DNA of 35,997 nucleotides, from positions 1-35,997 of the forward strand of contig CAZSRF010000025.1 of the NCBI GenBank assembly GCA_964609155.1, read 5' to 3'. The position numbers and the translations under genes are program-made. Source of the stretch: JAGOUU01 sp964609155 (GTDB taxonomy: Bacteria > Pseudomonadota > Gammaproteobacteria > JAGOUU01). Below, one piece after another: positions 25,522-32,480 of the stretch (its first letter is position 1; every line of letters begins with the position of its first letter). The notes below the pieces were generated by a model, which was not told the origin of the DNA, did no database searches, and was given only the letters and a program-made list of their open reading frames with translations.

Positions 25522-26252
25522 TGCTGCAATTAGATTTAATAGATTTTGGTATAAAACCAATTGTTAAAAATACATTCAGTAATTATATTGTTTCTGAGGA
25601 TAATATTCCCATTATTGCTCATGTAAAATATCTCGTAAAACATCCTGAAAGTTCATACATATATTTATGGGGTAAATCAGGTGTTGGCAAATCTCATTTG
25701 CTGCAGGCGGTATGCGAAGAGGCTTTAAGTAATAATTTAATCGCTAATTACTTTAGTTTTAAATATTTACAGAAAAATAATATACTTGATGACACATTAA
25801 GTATAGATAGCCTTTTTGAGAATTTGGAGCAGCAAGATATTATATGTTTAGACGATTTAGATGTTTTTTTTGTTGGTAATAGCCGAGAAAGAGAGGAACA
25901 GCTTTTTAGTTTTTATAATCGTTTAAAAGACGCCAATAAAATATTAATTATTGCAGGAATGTTTTCTATTAATAGCCTTAATATATTATTGCCTGATTTG
26001 AAATCAAGATTGTCTTCTGGGGCTATTTATCAGCTAAAAGAGCTGGATGATCAGGGTAAAAAACAATTATTAAAAATTCAGGCGTTTGAACGAGGCATGA
26101 CATTATCTGAAGAATTAGCTGAGTATTTAATTAATCATGGACGAAGAGATATCAATGGTCTTCTTGAGATGTTAGATACAATGGATAGAGAATCCATGCG
26201 GCAGAAACGTAAGCTGACGATACCATTTGCGAAAGAAGTATTATTTTTGTAA
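25521..26252 (+). CDS. hda: DnaA-homologous regulatory inactivator Hda
   Basis: 243 residues of the DnaA-like AAA+ family. Residues 3-8 (QLDLID) resemble the sliding-clamp-binding motif of Hda. Walker A is GKSGVGKS (51-58) and Walker B CLDDLD (109-114). There is no DNA-binding domain, which separates it from DnaA. With the clamp it stimulates ATP hydrolysis by DnaA after initiation. The start is a GTG that shares its first base with the last base of the preceding TAG. Confidence 0.93.
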   Translation: MLQLDLIDFGIKPIVKNTFSNYIVSEDNIPIIAHVKYLVKHPESSYIYLWGKSGVGKSHLLQAVCEEALSNNLIANYFSFKYLQKNNILDDTLSIDSLFENLEQQDIICLDDLDVFFVGNSREREEQLFSFYNRLKDANKILIIAGMFSINSLNILLPDLKSRLSSGAIYQLKELDDQGKKQLLKIQAFERGMTLSEELAEYLINHGRRDINGLLEMLDTMDRESMRQKRKLTIPFAKEVLFL

Positions 26253-26472
26253 AAATTTACTGCTGTCACTGTGGCTATTCACGAATCCCGGTGACGCATG
26301 TATATTCAAGACATTCAGAAGCTAGTGTAGCTGCAGCATCGTCGAGTGCTAAGTGGAAAGACAGGTGCAAGAGTTTTCTTGGGTTGAGGCGAGGTTGATG
26401 TGGTATAAATTTTAAGTGTATGTTCACAATTTTTGTGTAACAGCAGGTTGCTCCGTAAATAGAGTCTAGTAA
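26253..26472. other. GC-richer unassigned island between hda and hipT
   Basis: This 220-bp gap differs from other spacers in being richer in G+C and open on both strands. On the minus strand, 65 sense codons follow the hipT stop in the same frame (stop TAG at 26275-26277), with coding-like text such as PRLNPRKLLHLSFHLALDDA. On the plus strand a frame from 26249 to 26398 is also open, with YSRIPVTHVYSRHSEASVAA. I recognise neither. A fragment of a dispersed repeat, a gene remnant or a structured RNA are all possible. Confidence 0.5.
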
Positions 26473-27432
26473 TTAATTTATATTTAAGACTTTTATGCGG
26501 CTATATAACAAATTAAAATAATCTTCTTTATTTTTTTGTGATAAGAAGCTAATAGTTATAAGTTTTTCCCAGACTGGAATAGCCTCCTGAAATTTTTGTA
26601 GAGTTTCGTCTATTATTTTAAAACTTAAACCTAGCTTTTGGTGTCCATAGTAATCAATAAAGTCTCTTCTGGTTAAATTGTTTTTTTTACCATTCAAAGA
26701 AAGCGCAATTTGTTCTTTTACATGATTTATGCCAATAGCAATGGTTGTATTAATAAAATCATAGGCAGGGGATAGTTTGATAATCTCTCTATCTGTGATG
26801 AGTGAGTAGTTTTTTAAATGCATATCTTCATTTCCAATAAGATAATTAAAGATGATGCGTGTAAATAATTTCCCTTTTTCTATTGAGGGGAAAGTGCAGT
26901 ATTTATCAAGTATTGTGATTATTCTTTCCATTGAATAATCATACTTAGTTTCTCTGGTTGCACCAATTAATTGTGAAAAGTCTTCTAGGGGGATTTTTTG
27001 ATTCCGTGGGCCGCGATCAAAACGTTTGATAAAATACGTCAAACTTCCATCTGAGCAATAGATCAAACCATGCAAGGGGGGTTCAATCATTTTTCCAGGA
27101 ATATTTTCAGCTAATCTCATTGTTAAATCTTCATTTTCAGGAAGCTCATCATAATTTTTATGCTGCGGTTTCAAAATATAATTGCCACCTATATCACATA
27201 GAGTAAAGCTCTGTTGAGCAGCATTTAATTTAGCACTTAATTTAGGTTGCACTCCTTGAATAGATAATTTTTGTGCACGTAGCTGCGCTTCTTTTCTTTG
27301 CGCTTCTGCAGAATAGGTTAAATCATTAAGATGTCTTAAAGAAGGTGATAGTTTTTTAAGGCCTGCTAGAGAATACCTGTCATTGTTATCTATAATAGTG
27401 TAAGTAATAGGGCATATCTTCTTTTGAATCAT
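26473..27432 (-). CDS. hipT: HipT, Ser/Thr kinase toxin of a HipBST module
   Basis: 319 residues of the HipA kinase family but without its N-terminal subdomain, which is encoded separately by hipS. The Gly-rich loop is KLSIQGVQPKLS with the likely autophosphorylated serine at S57; position 59 is Gln, where the known Escherichia coli HipT has a second serine. K88 is the likely ATP lysine, N201-E-D203-M-H-L-K-N208 the catalytic loop, and D225 the metal-binding aspartate, all present. HipT of Escherichia coli O127 phosphorylates tryptophanyl-tRNA synthetase; the target here is inferred. Overlaps hipS by 4 bp. Confidence 0.88.
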   Translation of the reverse strand: MIQKKICPITYTIIDNNDRYSLAGLKKLSPSLRHLNDLTYSAEAQRKEAQLRAQKLSIQGVQPKLSAKLNAAQQSFTLCDIGGNYILKPQHKNYDELPENEDLTMRLAENIPGKMIEPPLHGLIYCSDGSLTYFIKRFDRGPRNQKIPLEDFSQLIGATRETKYDYSMERIITILDKYCTFPSIEKGKLFTRIIFNYLIGNEDMHLKNYSLITDREIIKLSPAYDFINTTIAIGINHVKEQIALSLNGKKNNLTRRDFIDYYGHQKLGLSFKIIDETLQKFQEAIPVWEKLITISFLSQKNKEDYFNLLYSRIKVLNIN

Positions 27433-27740
27433 ACTTCTTCTATGCTAAAAGCACCTACAAGATCTTTTCCGACAGTTAATAACTGTCCAAAATAATCGCT
27501 ACGGTCTATTTTCCTTAATTTTAATAAAGCTTCAAGCTGAAAACCCTCTGGAAGCAAGCCTTCAAAATAAGTTGGGAAAGTGGAAAAATGGTAAATACTT
27601 TGTTTGGTTGGCATAGTTAATGATATCGGAGGGCCTTTATACTCAGAATCATATTCAAACTCATAATCCTGATTGAAGATATTTTCCCTTAGTATCCCTG
27701 CTAAGGTAACATTGTTAAAAAAAACTTTAGCTGCTCGCAT
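27429..27740 (-). CDS. hipS: HipS, HipA N-terminal-domain antitoxin
   Basis: 103 residues matching the HipA N-terminal subdomain 1: VTLAGILRE, YHFSTFPTYFEGLLPEGFQLEALL and DYFGQLLTVGKDLVGA are typical. In HipBST systems this free domain is the antitoxin that neutralises the kinase. It overlaps hipB by 14 bp and hipT by 4 bp, so the three proteins are made together in the order B, S, T. It is a complete domain, not a broken hipA, because stops and starts overlap and hipT keeps all catalytic residues. Confidence 0.87.
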   Translation of the reverse strand: MRAAKVFFNNVTLAGILRENIFNQDYEFEYDSEYKGPPISLTMPTKQSIYHFSTFPTYFEGLLPEGFQLEALLKLRKIDRSDYFGQLLTVGKDLVGAFSIEEV

Positions 27741-27984
27741 AAGATACCTGATAGCTATTCATGAGAGGCCCGGTGAATTCTAACGTTATATTTAAGACGT
27801 GCAGTATTTTTACTAGAGTATCTAGTCGTACTGTTGCTTTGCCGTGCTCCACATCGAAGACTGCTGTTTTACCAACTCCCGCTAATCTGGCTAGTTGTGC
27901 CCTATTTAAACCACTTTTTTTTCGATGAAAGGCAGTAACATTTGCCATTTTCTTGAAAAATTGCTCAAGGTTATTTGGAGGCAT
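27727..27984 (-). CDS. hipB: HipB, XRE-family regulator of the hip module
   Basis: 85 residues with a helix-turn-helix at about residues 18-70 (RKKSGLNRAQLARLAGVGKTAVFDVEHGKATVRLDTLVKIL). It should bind the palindromes upstream and repress the operon, probably together with HipS and HipT. No clear ribosome binding site precedes the ATG; an internal ATG at codon 13 is possible but would trim the helix-turn-helix only slightly. First gene of the operon. Confidence 0.88.
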   Translation of the reverse strand: MPPNNLEQFFKKMANVTAFHRKKSGLNRAQLARLAGVGKTAVFDVEHGKATVRLDTLVKILHVLNITLEFTGPLMNSYQVSYASS

Positions 27985-28006
27985 ATATTAGAAGATTTTC
28001 AGTTGA

Positions 28007-28030
28007 TATTTACTGTGATAACGGTAAATA
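28007..28030. promoter_or_regulatory. hip operator O1
   Basis: A 24-bp imperfect palindrome (20 of 24 bases symmetric) with outer arms TATTTAC/GTAAATA. Its centre lies about 34 bp before the hipB start and just downstream of the proposed -10 box. Related to O2 and O3 by the TTTACTG half-site. Confidence 0.7.
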
Positions 28031-28041
28031 TAGCATATTTT

Positions 28042-28070
28042 ATTATATTTACAGAGATATTTATAAAAAA
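28042..28070 (-). promoter_or_regulatory. Possible hip operon promoter
   Basis: On the minus strand a perfect TATAAT (28042-28047) lies between O1 and O2. At 17-bp spacing the -35 is only TTTTTT (28065-28070), directly beside O2. The position, bracketed by two operators, fits a tightly repressed promoter, but the -35 is weak. Confidence 0.4.
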
Positions 28071-28071
28071 C

Positions 28072-28105
28072 TGAATTATTTACTGCTATAGCAGTAAATA
28101 ATTCA
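28072..28105. promoter_or_regulatory. hip operator O2, perfect 34-bp palindrome
   Basis: The half-site TGAATTATTTACTGCTA is followed directly by its exact reverse complement, giving 34 bp of perfect symmetry with no spacer. This is the likely high-affinity HipB site. It lies immediately upstream of the proposed -35. Confidence 0.85.
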
Positions 28106-28147
28106 AAATAACTCGAAATTTATTAACCAAAAAGAAGAAAAAAACTA

Positions 28148-28171
28148 AATTTACTGCTATGGCAGTAAATT
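28148..28171. promoter_or_regulatory. hip operator O3
   Basis: A 24-bp near-perfect palindrome (one mismatched pair) with the same core as O2, ATTTACTGC...GCAGTAAAT. It ends 8 bp from the wrbA stop codon. Centres of O1, O2 and O3 are at about 28018.5, 28088.5 and 28159.5, a spacing of 70 and 71 bp. Confidence 0.8.
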
Positions 28172-28178
28172 AATGGCG

Positions 28179-28817
28179 TTAAGTTAATTTTAATACAATT
28201 TCAGCTAATCTCTTACCCTGAGACAAGCACAGTTCTTGTTCTTCTGGGCTAATAGTACGGCCATTGGAACCTGCTACATGCGAGCAACCGTAAGGTGTGC
28301 CACCTGATTGAGTATTGTTGAGAGCGGATTCAGAAAATGGTACACCTAGAATTACCATACCATGGTGTAATAGTGGCAACATCATAGAAAGTAAGGTTGA
28401 TTCTTGCCCGCCATGTAAGCTTCCGGTAGACGTAAATACACAAGCAGGTTTATTAATTAAAGAGCCATTAAGCCAGATTTGACTAGTTTGATCTAAAAAA
28501 TATTTTAAGGGGGAGGCCATGTTGCCAAAGCGCGTGGGACTTCCTAGTGCTAGCCCACTACAATAAATTAAGTCATCTAAAGTAACATAAGGAGCGCCTT
28601 CCTCTGGGATAGGAGAAGCTGCTATTGGTTTGTTATCTAGAACGTTTAAGCCATGGGGATCAGTTACCGTAGTTACTTCTGGAACTGTTCGCAACATAGC
28701 AGTAATACCCATATGGCTATTAATACCACGTGCAATTAACTCAGCAAGTTTTTTTGTCCCCCCATATTTACTATAATATAAAACTAAAATATAAGGAGTA
28801 GATTGTAAGTTTGTCAT
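28179..28817 (-). CDS. wrbA: NAD(P)H:quinone oxidoreductase, WrbA family
   Basis: 212 residues of flavodoxin fold. The FMN phosphate loop is YYSKYGGTKKLAELI near the N terminus; GSPTRFGNMASPLKYFLDQT and FTSTGSLHGGQESTLLSM complete the FMN site; GGTPYGCSHVAG is a family signature. It reduces quinones by two electrons, limiting radical formation. It is slightly longer than typical WrbA (about 198). The 3' end abuts the hip operators, and I see no terminator between them. Confidence 0.93.
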   Translation of the reverse strand: MTNLQSTPYILVLYYSKYGGTKKLAELIARGINSHMGITAMLRTVPEVTTVTDPHGLNVLDNKPIAASPIPEEGAPYVTLDDLIYCSGLALGSPTRFGNMASPLKYFLDQTSQIWLNGSLINKPACVFTSTGSLHGGQESTLLSMMLPLLHHGMVILGVPFSESALNNTQSGGTPYGCSHVAGSNGRTISPEEQELCLSQGKRLAEIVLKLT

Positions 28818-28911
28818 GATAATTATAAATCAATTACAGAAGAATATATTATACTATAGGTGAGATGTTTGTAGATATTTCTATCATTTGTTTATTTCGT
28901 TTAGGCTTCCA

Positions 28912-30165
28912 ATGAGATTAAGAAAATTTTTTAGTAATCTAAAAAAATTTATACATTATATAACCTATAAATTTATTCAAGATGACTGCTTTGAAAGCGC
29001 GTCGGCACTTACATATACAACTCTTCTGTCTATAGTCCCTTTAATGACGGTAAGTTTAGTTGTAGTTAAAGAAATTCCTTATTTTCAAGACCTTTGGGGT
29101 GATTCTGAACAGTATATTTTCAGGCATTTTGTCCCTGCGACTGGGTTAGAGGTACAAAAATACTTACAAGAATTCGTTAATCATGCTGGTGAACTCACTA
29201 TGATAGGTATTTTATTTTTATTATTTTCTTCTATGATGCTTATATATACTATTGAAATAACTTTTAATAGAATTTGGGGAGTTCGAGCTGATAGGGGTAT
29301 ATTTGAAACTACAGTACTATATCTAGCAATCCTTATTTGCGCCCCCATACTGATGGGCTTAAGCTTTGTATTAAGTTCTTATTTGTGGTCGTTGCCTCTT
29401 TTGCAAAAAACCATAAGTAGCGTGGGGTTAGTCAACCATGTCATAAGATTAACCCCCTATTTTATTACATGGATATGTTTTACCTTTTTGTATGTTTTAA
29501 TCCCAAACTGTCGAATTCGAGTAAAGCATGCATTAATAGGGGGACTGCTTGCAGCTATTTTATTTGAAATAGCGAAAAGACTATTTGCAAGCTACGTGGC
29601 GCGTATTAATTTTAATACGTTAATTTATGGAACATTCGCTACTATCCCTTTATTTTTATTTTGGTTATATATCTCTTGGCTTATTATTCTTCTCGGAGCT
29701 CAAATTGCAAGTGCTATAAGTTTTCATCGCTTTGTTGCACCAGATAGCAATCAATCACGTTTTGTCCAGGCTTATAAGTGGCTTTATATTTTATGGCAAG
29801 CTCAGAAAAAAGATAAAGCGCTGCTTCCTCATGAATTATTTCAAAAGGAAGGTCGGCTTACCAATTCTGATCCATACTCTCAGCTATATAGCTTGAAAAA
29901 AAATGGTTGGGTTAAGAAAATTGCTTCTGGGGCTTATACTTTGTCAGTCGATCTTGATCAAATAACTTTATATGATTTTTATCATGCTTTTCCATGGCGC
30001 CTTCCCAATTCCGCATCTTTAATTTTAGAATATGGTAATTATGAAGATAAAGTTATCAGCGCTCTTTATAAACAGCTATTAATAATAGAACAAAATTTAA
30101 AACAAGTTGCCGATGTTACTCTAAAGCAACAATTTTATAATGTAGAACATGAAATGACATTATAA
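28912..30165 (+). CDS. YihY/BrkB-family inner membrane protein
   Basis: About 417 residues from the ATG at 28912; an in-frame TTG at 28888 is less likely. Six membrane helices span about residues 25-270, with the family segments ALTYTTLLSIVPLMTVSL and LIYGTFATIPLFLFWLYISWLIILLGAQIA. A soluble C-terminal region of about 130 residues (LLPHELFQKEGRLTN onwards) resembles a winged helix and is found in the longer family members. Once misnamed ribonuclease BN; the real function is unknown. It runs divergently from wrbA. Confidence 0.88.
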   Translation: MRLRKFFSNLKKFIHYITYKFIQDDCFESASALTYTTLLSIVPLMTVSLVVVKEIPYFQDLWGDSEQYIFRHFVPATGLEVQKYLQEFVNHAGELTMIGILFLLFSSMMLIYTIEITFNRIWGVRADRGIFETTVLYLAILICAPILMGLSFVLSSYLWSLPLLQKTISSVGLVNHVIRLTPYFITWICFTFLYVLIPNCRIRVKHALIGGLLAAILFEIAKRLFASYVARINFNTLIYGTFATIPLFLFWLYISWLIILLGAQIASAISFHRFVAPDSNQSRFVQAYKWLYILWQAQKKDKALLPHELFQKEGRLTNSDPYSQLYSLKKNGWVKKIASGAYTLSVDLDQITLYDFYHAFPWRLPNSASLILEYGNYEDKVISALYKQLLIIEQNLKQVADVTLKQQFYNVEHEMTL

Positions 30166-30169
30166 AATT

Positions 30170-30197
30170 TTGCAAACAGAACTTCACTGTCTATAAT
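30170..30197 (+). promoter_or_regulatory. Promoter of the PilL-like/secretin pair
   Basis: TTGCAA (30170-30175) and a perfect TATAAT (30192-30197) are 16 bp apart and end 46 bp before the start at 30244. The -35 matches consensus at four of six bases. Confidence 0.45.
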
Positions 30198-30243
30198 TTA
30201 ATACATAGTGATTAAGTTTAATAATTATATTAATTAACATTTC

Positions 30244-30708
30244 ATGATTAAATTATTTAAAGTAGGATTGGTAGTTTTAATTTTCATACAATCTGCATTT
30301 GCTATTACTTCAGTAGAAGAGTATTTAGATGAACAACATAAAAAAAGCAATACTACAAATAATGGTTATGAAATGAGTCCAGATGGTATCTTGTATGAAC
30401 CATCTACCAAAAAGTTATTTAAAACCATAAATTATAGATTTATGGTAGGCAGTTTGAAGAAAAACCTTGTTACTTTAGCGGAACGTCATGATTGGCGAAT
30501 AGATTGGAATTTGGACACTGATTATGTTATACCACGTGAGTTTGTTGTCCTTAATAAAACAGTGCCTCAAATATTTTCAGATGCTACAGCACATTTACCA
30601 ATTAAAACAATGTTTTATTCAAAAAATCGTATGATTACTATTATGCCTATGTACGATAAAAAGGAATCAGATTTCTCAGATGAATACTCTGTAGATATAA
30701 GGAAATAG
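30244..30708 (+). CDS. TcpQ/PilL-like periplasmic partner of a type IVB pilus secretin
   Basis: 154 residues with a signal peptide (1-20, ending SAFA). The mature part has the TcpQ/PilL C-terminal pattern: LKKNLVTLAERHDWRIDWNLDTDYVI, then VPQIFSDATAHLPIKTMFYSKNRMITIMP. Such proteins escort or stabilise the secretin in type IVB pilus systems. It is directly followed, 2 bp later, by the secretin gene. Full-length PilL is larger; this is the minimal domain. No other pilus genes are in the window. Confidence 0.65.
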   Translation: MIKLFKVGLVVLIFIQSAFAITSVEEYLDEQHKKSNTTNNGYEMSPDGILYEPSTKKLFKTINYRFMVGSLKKNLVTLAERHDWRIDWNLDTDYVIPREFVVLNKTVPQIFSDATAHLPIKTMFYSKNRMITIMPMYDKKESDFSDEYSVDIRK

Positions 30709-30710
30709 TA

Positions 30711-32231
30711 ATGAAGGGTAATTTTTTTAAATGGACGTTGGTAGCAATGGTTATCTTTTCTTTAATTGGGTGTAGTTCGCCAACCTACTTGACTGCAGAA
30801 AGTAACATTAATACGTCAAAAAAAAAATCTAAGGCACTTTTGAATCCTGCTCATGTTGTTGTTACTGATGAGCCTTACATAGATAGCAAACCAGTTTTTG
30901 CCGATTATAATCCCGCATGGACGGAGCGTGAGGTCAGCGTTGACCTAAATGACAATACTATTAAATTAAAAGCTTTAATGGGGCAATTATTTAAAGAAAC
31001 GGGTGACATTAGGGTAGTTTACCAAGAAGGTATTGATGATGTAGATGTCAAAGATATTGTGGTTGATGGTAAATTAATTGACGTTATTAAAGAGATCAGC
31101 AAAAAAGTTAATTATCACTATATAATAGAAGAAAAAGTTTTGACCTGGACACCACGGATGACTAGAATTTTTCAGTTAGGTGTTTTACCTGGGGAGGTCT
31201 CTTATACCATGGGTGGTGCTACAACAAGTACTTCAACAGGATTTGGTGCTGTTGTAGGCAGTGGCGCTAAAGGTGGTGATGTTACTTATAAAAATTCTGC
31301 AGGTGGATCAGTTTGGGATACTTTAACTAAGACGTTAGATCAATTAGTGTCTAAAAATACAGGCAGTTATGTTATAAACAAAGATGCATCTATCGTGACG
31401 GTGATTGACAGACCAAATAACATGGATGCAGTTGCAGACTTTGTTAGAAAGTTTAACAACTATCATATGCAGCAAGTTGGTATAAAAATTCAGGTATTAG
31501 AGATTGAATTAAATAATGAACACAAAAGAGGTATTGATTGGAATTTAATTCGCCGAGGGTTAGCTGCAACTACTACTTCAGCAGCTGTACCAAGAGTCAG
31601 TACAGGACTTCAGCTTGCTAGAAGTATTTCTCCGTTGGCAAGTAATTTTAGTGATACTGATTCGTTTAGTTTTATTATAAACAAAATCTCTGGAAAATGG
31701 GCTGGTTCAAATTTATTCATGCAGTATTTGGAACAGCAAGGTAATCTTACTGTATTATCTGAACCACGGTTTACGGTATTGAATAATCAAATTGCTGAAA
31801 TTAAAATTACGACAGATCAAGGGTATGTAAAATCTCGTAAGGATACTTTAACCTCTTTAGGGACCTCGCAGGTTGCTCTAGAGCCTGGGAGTATTAAAAC
31901 AGGGTTTTCTTTATATGTTGTACCTACTATATTTGATTCAGAAGTTTTATTGCAAATAACTACTTCTATATCAAGACGAGTGGCTTTAGAATCTTTCTCT
32001 TCTACAAGTGGGACAGAAGATTTGCAGTTGCCAACAATAAGTGATCGCAGATTTACACAACGAAGTGTTATACCTAATAATAGTACGTTAGTATTGACAG
32101 GATTTAAATCGATGGAACATGCAACAGGTGACTTGATTCCTTTTGAGGTTAATGTGTTAGGTGGTCAAGGTGCTACTAATAAGACAACGGAAATAGTATT
32201 ATTGATTACACCGGTTATTATTAGGGGCTAG
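30711..32231 (+). CDS. Type IVB pilus-like secretin lipoprotein, PilN/BfpB family
   Basis: 506 residues with a lipoprotein signal (lipobox FSLIGC, C21). The N-terminal region of about 60-240 contains secretin N-domain segments. The secretin core at the C terminus includes VLSEPRFTVLNNQIAEIK, LEPGSIKTGFSLYVVPTIF and the closing TTEIVLLITPVIIRG. It should form an outer-membrane ring. A Gly/Ser/Thr-rich linker (about 165-200) fits known secretins. Pairing with the TcpQ-like gene suggests a pilus or export channel; inner-membrane ATPase and pilin genes are not seen here. Confidence 0.85.
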   Translation: MKGNFFKWTLVAMVIFSLIGCSSPTYLTAESNINTSKKKSKALLNPAHVVVTDEPYIDSKPVFADYNPAWTEREVSVDLNDNTIKLKALMGQLFKETGDIRVVYQEGIDDVDVKDIVVDGKLIDVIKEISKKVNYHYIIEEKVLTWTPRMTRIFQLGVLPGEVSYTMGGATTSTSTGFGAVVGSGAKGGDVTYKNSAGGSVWDTLTKTLDQLVSKNTGSYVINKDASIVTVIDRPNNMDAVADFVRKFNNYHMQQVGIKIQVLEIELNNEHKRGIDWNLIRRGLAATTTSAAVPRVSTGLQLARSISPLASNFSDTDSFSFIINKISGKWAGSNLFMQYLEQQGNLTVLSEPRFTVLNNQIAEIKITTDQGYVKSRKDTLTSLGTSQVALEPGSIKTGFSLYVVPTIFDSEVLLQITTSISRRVALESFSSTSGTEDLQLPTISDRRFTQRSVIPNNSTLVLTGFKSMEHATGDLIPFEVNVLGGQGATNKTTEIVLLITPVIIRG

Positions 32232-32264
32232 CTTTATTGTTTAATATTTGTTACGATTAGCCAC

Positions 32265-32378
32265 GTGGTGATCAGGCCGGTCTCCTCGCAATGTGATATT
32301 GCAAACCCCGCCAGGTCCGGAAGGAAGCAACGGTAGTAATTAAGCATGTGCCGGGGTCGGATGGGCTTGATTGCCGCC
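32265..32378 (+). ncRNA. ffs: 4.5S signal recognition particle RNA
   Basis: The conserved SRP domain is clear: CCAGGTCCGGAAGGAAGCAA at 32311-32330 and GTGCCGGGGTCGG after it. The ends pair (GGTGATCAGGCC near 32267 with GGGCTTGATTGCC near 32363-32375), giving a single long hairpin of about 110 nt. It binds Ffh and targets proteins to the membrane. A T-rich tract (CCTTTTCTCTT) follows and may end the transcript. Its place just before dnaX is common in bacteria. The exact ends are approximate. Confidence 0.95.
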
Positions 32379-32480
32379 TTTTCTCTTAAAAGCTATTGTT
32401 TTCTCTACCATTTATTGCTGGTAATATATTATTATATAATCAGTTTTATCTCTATCTAGCATATTTTATACAACCTTATT

